Shown: piece by piece, positions 1 through 5,436 of the stretch
How the letters are laid out: every line of letters begins with the position of its first letter
Numbering within the stretch: position 1 is the first letter of the stretch
Made by a program: the position numbers and the translations under genes
The notes under the pieces: model-generated
What the model was told of the DNA's origin: nothing
Databases searched by the model: none
The model's input: the letters and a program-made list of their open reading frames with translations, nothing else
From: an uncultured Acidimicrobiaceae bacterium
GTDB lineage: Bacteria > Actinomycetota > Acidimicrobiia > Acidimicrobiales > Ilumatobacteraceae
Length of the DNA: 6,258 bases
Reading direction: 5' to 3'
Assembly: GCA_903934195.1 (NCBI GenBank)
Contig: CAIZMV010000160.1
Span: 1-6,258 of the forward strand

Positions 1-2
1 AA

Positions 3-722
3 GCCTTAGAGTGTGCATTGTCTAGAAATGATGTTGCATGTTTCATCGTTGAACCAGTGATGGAAAACATTGGTATTTGCTTGCCGCAACCTGGATATTT
101 GGAAGACGTTCGTCGCATTACGCGTGAACACGGAACCATGTTGATTTTTGATGAAGTAAAGACCGGCATCACTGCTGGTTGGAACGGAGCAACAGGTGCT
201 CTTGCTGTGCAACCAGACATGGTGTGTTTGGCTAAGAGCATTGGCGGCGGTTTGCCTGTTGGTGCCTTTGGCGGAACGCTTGAATGCATGGGCCAGATTG
301 AAAGCGGCAAAGTCGTTCACGTGGGTACCTACAACGGAAACCCACTGGTAATGGCTGTCGCTAAGACTGTTCTTGCTGATGTCTGCACACAAGAAGTCAC
401 AGCTGCAACAGTTGCGCGTAACGCACTTTTGATTGAAGCATGTGGTTCCATAATCGACAACGCAGGTTTGCCAGCGCACACAGTGCAGTTCGGCGCTAAA
501 GGTTGCGTCACATGGTCAACAGAAGCGGTGAAGAACTATCGCGATTACAAAGCAACAGATTTTGATATTGCATATGCGCAATGGATTCACGGTATTAACC
601 GCGGAATCATCCTTCCGCCAGGACTTGATGAACAGTGGCTAATATCTGTTGTGCATACCGAAGAAGAAGCTCTTCAATACGCCAATATTTTCGGAGAATT
701 TGTTGACGAACTCACTGCATAG
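3..722 (+). CDS. Class-III PLP aminotransferase, glutamate-1-semialdehyde aminomutase-like (5' partial)
   Basis: C-terminal part of a fold-type I PLP enzyme of aminotransferase class III. The frame is open to the left edge, reading ALECA before the first possible internal start (TTG at 18), so the true start lies outside; about half of a usual 430-460-residue protein is present. Numbered from TTG 18: IVEPV at 10-14; FDEVKTG at 44-50, where Asp45 should contact the PLP ring nitrogen; LAKSIGGGLPVGAFGG at 71-86, where Lys73 (codon 234-236) is the Schiff-base lysine; and HVGTYNGNP at 101-109, the phosphate-binding segment. All catalytic elements visible are intact, so it is probably active. The motifs resemble HemL (glutamate-1-semialdehyde to 5-aminolevulinate, haem pathway), but AKSIGGG and the C-terminal NRGIILPPG also fit HemL-like aminotransferases with other substrates. 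No haem genes are adjacent, so I give no symbol. The family call is firm; the substrate is unknown. Confidence 0.88.
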   Translation, partial: ALECALSRNDVACFIVEPVMENIGICLPQPGYLEDVRRITREHGTMLIFDEVKTGITAGWNGATGALAVQPDMVCLAKSIGGGLPVGAFGGTLECMGQIESGKVVHVGTYNGNPLVMAVAKTVLADVCTQEVTAATVARNALLIEACGSIIDNAGLPAHTVQFGAKGCVTWSTEAVKNYRDYKATDFDIAYAQWIHGINRGIILPPGLDEQWLISVVHTEEEALQYANIFGEFVDELTA

Positions 723-1134
723 TCAGAAAACACCATCGTTGCCGAAGAAACTTCTTCGCGGTCTCTTGCGCCAGTGCGCATGGTGCGGCGGCAAAGGTGG
801 GTTTTTTACAACGTGGTACACAAAAACTGATAACTGCCAAACGTGTGGTCTCAGTCGCGAACGCGGATACGAAGGTTTCGAATTAGGCGCAGCCACTATG
901 GGCGTTTTCATGACCTTTGGTTCCATCATTTCGTGGATGATTATTTCGGTTGTGGTCGGCATTGCACTTGTGCCGCTTCTGTTGATTGCCGGAGCATTGG
1001 CCGTCTTCGTCCCGACTCTTGGGTACCCACTGACCTATACGGTCTGGTTCGCAATTGACATCACCTTCCGTTCTCCCACAGCTGAAGATTTCGCTCAAGC
1101 CCAAGCGTGGCTTGATAATCGCGCCCTGGCCTAG
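703..1134 (+). CDS. DUF983-like zinc-ribbon membrane protein
   Basis: Small membrane protein, 143 residues from TTG 703. It has a Cys-X2-Cys pair (Cys25, Cys28, in RQCAWCGGKG) and a second (Cys45, Cys48, in CQTCGL), which together look like a zinc ribbon. Next come GYEGFELGA and two hydrophobic segments at about 63-87 and 88-112, then a YPLTYTVWFAID stretch and a short polar tail. This matches the layout I know for DUF983, a family without an assigned function. Start choice is uncertain. TTG 703 has GGAG at 693-696 with a 6-nt spacer and overlaps the aminotransferase by 20 nt. TTG 739 has a poor ribosome site but gives a family-like start, MPKKLLRGLLRQC. The longer reading from TTG 649 only adds residues encoded inside the aminotransferase. 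Tight coupling suggests cotranscription with the upstream gene. The family call is from motif memory, not a search. Confidence 0.8.
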   Translation: MTNSLHSQKTPSLPKKLLRGLLRQCAWCGGKGGFFTTWYTKTDNCQTCGLSRERGYEGFELGAATMGVFMTFGSIISWMIISVVVGIALVPLLLIAGALAVFVPTLGYPLTYTVWFAIDITFRSPTAEDFAQAQAWLDNRALA

Positions 1135-1143
1135 CCAGATCTC

Positions 1144-1180
1144 GGGGGTGTTTCACCCTTGCCAATTGGGGGACTGCCCC
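1144..1180 (+). terminator. Possible weak terminator: two small GC hairpins
   Basis: Just after the DUF983-like gene, GGGTG (1146-1150) pairs with CACCC (1154-1158) across a TTT loop. A second stem, GGGG (1169-1172) with CCCC (1177-1180), closes on ACTG. Neither is followed by a T tract, so termination is only suggested by the stems and by the strong promoter that starts shortly downstream. Confidence 0.3.
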
Positions 1181-1206
1181 GTACACATGAAATTGGGCGA
1201 CAATGC

Positions 1207-1235
1207 TTGACCGAACAGGTGTTCGTAGTTACAGT
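1207..1235 (+). promoter_or_regulatory. Predicted recA sigma70-type promoter
   Basis: TTGACC (1207-1212) matches the -35 consensus at five of six positions, and TACAGT (1230-1235) fits the actinobacterial -10 pattern TAnnnT, with a 17-bp spacer. Transcription should begin near 1241-1243, giving a leader of roughly 75 nt before the recA ATG. The spacer is almost entirely occupied by a LexA operator, so repressor binding would block RNA polymerase directly. The elements are seen in sequence; the start site is inferred. Confidence 0.75.
1212..1225. promoter_or_regulatory. LexA operator (SOS box) controlling recA
   Basis: CGAACAGGTGTTCG has perfect 6-bp inverted arms (CGAACA and TGTTCG) around GG. 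It fits the Gram-positive/actinobacterial LexA consensus GAAC-RNNY-GTTC with no mismatch, unlike the enterobacterial CTG-N10-CAG box. It starts at the last base of the -35 and fills the promoter spacer, the expected place for SOS repression relieved by RecA-stimulated LexA self-cleavage. LexA itself is not in the window. Confidence 0.92.
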
Positions 1236-1239
1236 GTTG

Positions 1240-1267
1240 TTGTTCGAACACACCCATTACGTACAGT
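1240..1267 (+). promoter_or_regulatory. Possible second recA promoter over a TGTTCGAACA palindrome
   Basis: A second TACAGT (1262-1267) repeats the -10 hexamer of the upstream promoter. It lies 16 bp after TTGTTC (1240-1245), a weak -35. The perfect palindrome TGTTCGAACA (1241-1250) overlaps this -35 and is built from the same half-sites as the LexA box (TGTTCG and CGAACA), arranged back to back. This could be a proximal promoter or only an operator accessory site; the evidence is limited to sequence similarity. Confidence 0.3.
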
Positions 1268-1302
1268 CCGTCATTCCAACAGCAACCGCTAGCGGAAAAC
1301 CC

Positions 1303-1308
1303 GAAAGG
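1303..1308 (+). promoter_or_regulatory. recA ribosome binding site
   Basis: GAAAGG lies 7 nt before the ATG at 1316. It is purine-rich and well spaced, supporting that start for RecA. Confidence 0.75.
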
Positions 1309-1315
1309 CACTCAC

Positions 1316-2368
1316 ATGACCACTCCAAGCCCAGAACGCGATAAGGCCCTTGATGCGGCTCTCGCCCAGATCGATAAGCAATACGGAAAAGGCTCCATCA
1401 TGCGCATGGGGGAAAAGAGCTCGATGACCATCGAAGCCATCCCAACTGGCGCATTGCCCCTTGACCTCGCACTCGGCGTTGGCGGTTTGCCACGTGGCCG
1501 TGTTGTTGAAATCTACGGTCCAGAATCCTCTGGTAAGTCAACTCTTGCCATGCACGTTGTTGCAGAGGCCCAGCGCAATGGCGGCATCTGTGCCTACATC
1601 GACGCTGAGCACGCAATGGACCCTGTGTATGCAAAAGCTATTGGCGTCGACATTGATCAACTGTTGATCTCACAGCCAGACACTGGTGAACAAGCTCTCG
1701 AAATTGTCGACATGCTTATTCGTTCTGGTGCACTTGATGTTGTTGTTATCGACTCGGTTGCTGCTCTTACGCCACGTGCTGAAATTGAAGGCGACATGGG
1801 CGACAGCCACATGGGTCTTCAGGCTCGTCTTATGAGCCAGGCATTGCGCAAGCTCACTGCCAACCTCAACAAGTCAAACACTGTGTGTATTTTCATCAAC
1901 CAGTTGCGCGAAAAAATCGGCGTTATGTTCGGTTCTCCTGAAACAACACCTGGTGGTCGTGCACTCAAGTTCTATTCATCAGTCCGCCTTGATATTCGTC
2001 GTATCGAATCAATCAAAGATGGTGCCGAAGTTGTCGGTTCACGTACACGCGTCAAAGTGGTGAAGAACAAAGTTGCACCGCCATTCCGTCAAGCAGAGTT
2101 CGACATTATGTACGGTCACGGCATTAGCCGCGAAGGTGCATTGCTAGACCTCGCAGTCGAAATGGCAATTGCCAAGAAGTCCGGCGCATGGTTCACCTAT
2201 GAAGGTGAGCAAATGGGCCAGGGACGTGAGAACGCAAAGAACTTCTTGCATGATCATCCTGAGATCATGATGGACATGGAACAAAAAATCCGTGCCATCG
2301 CCGGTCTCAATGGTCAAGAAGACGCGGAGTTCTCTGCCAAAGACGAAGAGCCAATCGAACTCGATTAG
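1316..2368 (+). CDS. recA: RecA recombinase
   Basis: Complete 350-residue RecA, close to the 353 of E. coli. It polymerises on single-stranded DNA with ATP, drives homology search and strand exchange, and activates LexA self-cleavage. Visible in order: N-terminal polymerisation helix (about 5-30, with QIDKQYGKGSIMRMG); Walker A GPESSGKST at 68-76; catalytic Glu98 in DAEHAMDP; Walker B LDVVVID at 140-146; loop L1 around EIEGDMGD at 156-163; and loop L2 near 196-211, beginning NQLREKIGVMFGSPETTPGG, which contacts DNA. A C-terminal domain follows, then an acidic tail ending EEPIELD. There is no intein at the usual P-loop or L2 sites, unlike some mycobacteria. The ATG start is supported by a GAAAGG ribosome site. 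Expression is predicted to be SOS-inducible through the LexA box at 1212-1225, and two hairpins follow the gene, so it is probably monocistronic. Confidence 0.99.
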   Translation: MTTPSPERDKALDAALAQIDKQYGKGSIMRMGEKSSMTIEAIPTGALPLDLALGVGGLPRGRVVEIYGPESSGKSTLAMHVVAEAQRNGGICAYIDAEHAMDPVYAKAIGVDIDQLLISQPDTGEQALEIVDMLIRSGALDVVVIDSVAALTPRAEIEGDMGDSHMGLQARLMSQALRKLTANLNKSNTVCIFINQLREKIGVMFGSPETTPGGRALKFYSSVRLDIRRIESIKDGAEVVGSRTRVKVVKNKVAPPFRQAEFDIMYGHGISREGALLDLAVEMAIAKKSGAWFTYEGEQMGQGRENAKNFLHDHPEIMMDMEQKIRAIAGLNGQEDAEFSAKDEEPIELD

Positions 2369-2400
2369 TTCTTCGCACAACCGAGCTGCCGCTTTCTCAC

Positions 2401-2434
2401 AAGGGCCGAGTCCTCTCCCAGGGACTCGGCCCTT
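2401..2434 (+). terminator. Strong hairpin after recA
   Basis: A perfect 13-bp stem pairs 2401-2413 (core GGGCCGAGTCC) with 2422-2434 (core GGACTCGGCCC) across an 8-nt loop. It starts 32 nt after the recA stop. Only TTT, then GGGG, follows, so the U tract is poor, but GC-rich stems of this kind are common as actinobacterial terminators. Confidence 0.8.
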
Positions 2435-2444
2435 TGGGGTTATC

Positions 2445-2467
2445 AGGGCCTAAATTTTTTAGGCCCT
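2445..2467. terminator. Second hairpin in tandem after recA
   Basis: AGGGCCTAAA (2445-2454) pairs perfectly with TTTAGGCCCT (2458-2467) across a 3-nt T loop, making a 10-bp stem only 10 nt after the first hairpin. The T run lies in the loop and stem rather than after it, so it may be a back-up terminator, an RNA-stabilising hairpin or a protein-binding dyad near the next promoter. Confidence 0.5.
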
Positions 2468-2537
2468 AGGGATAGTTCACGTGTTCATCTCTGCGTGTTA
2501 CCTTGTAGAAAATTCTTCAACCAAGGCATGGTCACCT

Positions 2538-3974
2538 ATGAAGCGTCTCTTAATCACAGCCACAGTTCTTGGCTCACTATTGGTCAGTGCATCACATGTC
2601 AGTGCAGCACCGCCACCGAACACCGGTATGCCTGATCAATCATTTCTTGATGCTGCGTCGACGCAAAACGCAACGTGGGCAAACATGACAGGTGGAGTTG
2701 CGGCGAGACCATATGTAACAGCCTTGTCGGTCATCAATGGTGGAATTTCAACCCCGATTATTACGAATGGCACCGCCGCTGCAGAAACCAATGTGCCGAT
2801 GGGTCGAATCGCAGTCGCAATTGCTCCTTCAAACTTATGCCGAACAGGTCAATCTCCGGCTCAAGGTGTCTGTTACGCAACACCGAACCGCATCGGCGTG
2901 ACTGTTGGATTCCAAATTCAACCAGGTCAATTGGGGTCAGATTTCAGTGTGGCGAATAATTTGCTTACACCAGTAACGACTGACACTGAATTTGATATCA
3001 CTCTGAACCTGAACACACTGGGACGAACTCTTCGTTGGAGTTGGGCAAGTGGTGTGCCAACGTATTGGAACACAGCAAACTTGGGAACAGATGCTGCAAC
3101 AGTACGTCTTCGTATAAAGCCCACTCTTACGCCAGTTGTAATGCAGGGAACGCAACAAGTTGGTTGCTCGAAAGTTCCTGTTGAGGTTTGTTCGTATTCA
3201 CAAAATACACATGAGACATTGTCGGCAAGCTTGACATTGAGTTTGGACAACACTCTCGATGAGATCTTTACTGGTGCGCTCTTTAGTAGTACTCGTTCCT
3301 ACATGGGGTCGCTAATGGTGCAACCAGGTGAAACACCACAGATGACATACGGCGTATCTGCGCCTCAAACGTGGAGTGACGGAAGCCCAAATGCAGCTTC
3401 GCTTAGTGCGGTACTTTCCGATGCGTCATTGTTGAACTTTTATGGCGCTACGCCCGATGTTGTGGCTACTGCTGAATTTCAAACAGGTGCGCTGAACTTG
3501 GCACGAACTGATGGCGGCACGCAGGGTGAAATTACGTGGACACGGTGGACGGCAGACCTACAGGGCGTTGATGGTTGGCTAGTGACTATTCCGGATATTC
3601 GTTTTGTGGCGGCGGCATCAACTTCTGGAGTCCGTGCGTTCGGTTCCTCAGTTGCCCCCGCGAAATTTGCAGTGAAATCAAAGACGTCAGCAAAGATCAC
3701 CACTAAGCGAGTCGGGTCAAAAGCACTGATTACGCTGAAGGTCTCTGCCGCTGCATGTGCGAAATATTCATGCCGAGTAGTCGTAAGTTCAATTGCGTCA
3801 AAAGTGAGTTCGGGAAGTGCGAAAATCACTGCAGCCGCGGTGGTTGGTAAGTCAAAAACAGTGATCACAGCACTTTCGGCTAAATCCAAGAAGGGTCAAC
3901 GATTGTCGGTGATGTTGCAGGCTAAGAAGGCCGGGAAATGGGTCTATGCCTCTTCGTCGGTGGCTAAGGCTTAG
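2538..3974 (+). CDS. Secreted protein of unknown function with basic, lysine-rich C-terminal module
   Basis: I do not recognise this 478-residue protein. The ATG at 2538 gives a textbook Sec signal peptide: MKR, a hydrophobic core at about 4-18, and VSA|AP with cleavage near residue 23. The longer frame from GTG 2481 would bury it behind 19 polar residues and is rejected. The mature protein looks beta-rich (many alternating T/S/V segments) and has no other membrane segment, LPXTG or lipobox. Its only cysteines are three close pairs: 101/112, 210/218 and 407/412, plausible disulfides. Residues 24-375 contain 23 Asp/Glu and just 2 Lys. Residues 376-478 contain 19 Lys and 3 Arg with no Asp or Glu, suggesting a separate module that binds an anionic polymer or the wall. 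Spacing to miaB is 30 nt with no terminator. A weak promoter, TTCACG (2476) to TACCTT (2499), could serve it. No clear Shine-Dalgarno is visible. Confidence 0.85.
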   Translation: MKRLLITATVLGSLLVSASHVSAAPPPNTGMPDQSFLDAASTQNATWANMTGGVAARPYVTALSVINGGISTPIITNGTAAAETNVPMGRIAVAIAPSNLCRTGQSPAQGVCYATPNRIGVTVGFQIQPGQLGSDFSVANNLLTPVTTDTEFDITLNLNTLGRTLRWSWASGVPTYWNTANLGTDAATVRLRIKPTLTPVVMQGTQQVGCSKVPVEVCSYSQNTHETLSASLTLSLDNTLDEIFTGALFSSTRSYMGSLMVQPGETPQMTYGVSAPQTWSDGSPNAASLSAVLSDASLLNFYGATPDVVATAEFQTGALNLARTDGGTQGEITWTRWTADLQGVDGWLVTIPDIRFVAAASTSGVRAFGSSVAPAKFAVKSKTSAKITTKRVGSKALITLKVSAAACAKYSCRVVVSSIASKVSSGSAKITAAAVVGKSKTVITALSAKSKKGQRLSVMLQAKKAGKWVYASSSVAKA

Positions 3975-4004
3975 TGCTGAGTCGTTCTCGGTAGCCTTCG
4001 TGGC

Positions 4005-5432
4005 GTGACCGGAGTACAGCCAACTTCATATGTAGTGCACACCTTTGGGTGCCAGATGAACGCGCACGACTCCGAGCGCATCTCGGGCCTGCTTGAAGCC
4101 GATGGCATGGAGCGTGTCGAGACCGATGACGAGGCTGATGTTGTTGTTCTGAATACGTGTTGTATTCGTGAGAACGCTGATAACAAGCTGTACGGGACAC
4201 TTGGCCACCTACGCAAGTGGAAGGCAGCAAAAGAGGGACGCCGCATTGTGATTGGCGGATGCCTGTCTCAGAAAGACAAGGACGTCGTTGCTGAAAAAGC
4301 ACCGTGGGTTGATGTGGTGATGGGAACGCACAATGTGCACCGCACGACTGAGTTGTTAAATCACGCAATTGAGCATGGACCAATTACCGAGATTCTTGAT
4401 GAAGCAGTACTTGATGATTACACGCTGTTTCCCAGTGCACTACCAGTTCGTCGCGAGACCACGTACAACGCGTGGGTAACCATTCAAATAGGTTGCGATA
4501 ACTCGTGCGCGTATTGCATCGTTCCGGCAGTACGTGGGCGTGAAATTAGTCGTCCGTTTGCTGATGTCATTGGCGAAGTGGCGCAGTTGGCTTCTACAGG
4601 CGTCACAGAAGTGACGTTGCTTGGCCAGAATGTGAACAGTTACGGACGTGACATCACGTTGGCAGAACGTCAAGCAGGTTCAGATGCTCGAGTGCAGCCA
4701 CTGTTTGCTGACTTGCTACGTGCAGCGGGGGATGTTGAAGGAATTCGTCGAGTGCGATATGTCAGTCCGCATCCGAAAGATATGCGCGTTGATGTTTTGG
4801 AAGCAATGGCGAACACGCCAGCAGTATGCGAGCACTTGCATTACCCATTGCAGTCAGGATCAGACCGCGTGCTGTCGTTAATGCATCGTGGCTACACAGC
4901 AGAGCGCTACATGGAACGTCTTGCCGATGCACGACGACTGATTCCGGACTTGTCTGTAACAACCGACATCATTGTTGGATTCCCAGGGGAAACCGAAGCA
5001 GACTTCCAGTGCACGTTAGAGATTGCCGCAGAGGCAATGTTTGACAACACATTTGAATACATCTTTTCGCCGCGAGAAGGCACTCAAGCAGCTGACATGA
5101 CAGAGCACTTCATTGATCCGGCCATCGTGTCTGATCGATTTGACCGATTGAAGATAGTGGTCGAGCATTCGGCGCTAATTAAGCATGAAGCACGCATTGG
5201 TCGTATTGAAGAAGTAGTGGTGCAAGGTCCTAGTCGCCGTAACCCCAATGTGTATTCAGGCCGTACTCGTCAATACAAGTTGGTGCATTTCAGCTCTGAC
5301 GTTGCGCTTCGCCCTGGTACCTACGCCACCGTTGAAATCACAAAAGCAGCGCCGCATTTCCTCACTGGTTTCTTAGTAGAGGTTCTCCAAATGGCCACAC
5401 ACAAAATCCGCATACCTATTGTGTCGGTTTAA
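4005..5432 (+). CDS. miaB: MiaB, tRNA-2-methylthio-N6-dimethylallyladenosine synthase
   Basis: Complete 475-residue radical-SAM methylthiotransferase, nearly the E. coli length (474). It converts i6A37 to ms2i6A37 in tRNAs that read UNN codons, using two [4Fe-4S] clusters and SAM. The N-terminal MTTase domain carries the auxiliary-cluster ligands Cys16 (TFGCQMN), Cys52 (NTCCIREN) and Cys86 (GGCLSQ). The radical-SAM cluster is Cys164-X3-Cys168-X2-Cys171 (GCDNSCAYC). LLGQNVNSYG, HYPLQSGSD and TTDIIVGFPGET follow as family hallmarks. A TRAM RNA-binding domain spans about 397-460. GTG 4005 is forced: an in-frame TGA lies at 3978 with no other usable start between, and the next ATG would lose Cys16. 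No good Shine-Dalgarno precedes it. It lies 30 nt after the secreted-protein gene and 4 nt before miaA, whose product makes its substrate. Confidence 0.97.
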   Translation: MTGVQPTSYVVHTFGCQMNAHDSERISGLLEADGMERVETDDEADVVVLNTCCIRENADNKLYGTLGHLRKWKAAKEGRRIVIGGCLSQKDKDVVAEKAPWVDVVMGTHNVHRTTELLNHAIEHGPITEILDEAVLDDYTLFPSALPVRRETTYNAWVTIQIGCDNSCAYCIVPAVRGREISRPFADVIGEVAQLASTGVTEVTLLGQNVNSYGRDITLAERQAGSDARVQPLFADLLRAAGDVEGIRRVRYVSPHPKDMRVDVLEAMANTPAVCEHLHYPLQSGSDRVLSLMHRGYTAERYMERLADARRLIPDLSVTTDIIVGFPGETEADFQCTLEIAAEAMFDNTFEYIFSPREGTQAADMTEHFIDPAIVSDRFDRLKIVVEHSALIKHEARIGRIEEVVVQGPSRRNPNVYSGRTRQYKLVHFSSDVALRPGTYATVEITKAAPHFLTGFLVEVLQMATHKIRIPIVSV

Positions 5433-5436
5433 CTGC

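Noticed and set aside
6..479. 157-residue open frame on the - strand inside the aminotransferase
   Set aside because: It lies wholly opposite a gene with intact catalytic motifs; its cysteine- and histidine-rich product shows no recognisable domain. It is an antisense shadow.
1159..1344. 61-residue + frame covering the recA leader
   Set aside because: It spans the promoter and LexA box and runs into recA in another frame; no ribosome site or protein-like composition supports it as a leader peptide.
1316..2368. Intein in recA
   Set aside because: Checked because some actinobacterial recA genes carry one; the reading is continuous through the P-loop and L2 with normal total length.
2481..2537. 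N-terminal extension of the secreted protein from GTG 2481
   Set aside because: It would place 19 polar residues, including a cysteine, before a complete signal peptide that begins at ATG 2538.
3479..3889. 136-residue - strand frame
   Set aside because: It mirrors the low-complexity Lys/Ala/Ser-coding 3' part of the secreted-protein gene; an antisense shadow without its own start signals.
4158..4163. Double cysteine (NTCCIREN) in MiaB as a possible altered cluster site
   Set aside because: Cys52 is the expected ligand, and the next position varies among MiaB proteins (Ala or Ser is common); the extra Cys53 alone is not evidence of a changed cluster.
3964..4383. 139-residue - strand frame across the start of miaB
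   Set aside because: It overlaps the conserved cluster-binding part of MiaB, and its Arg/Ser/His-rich product has no visible domain.
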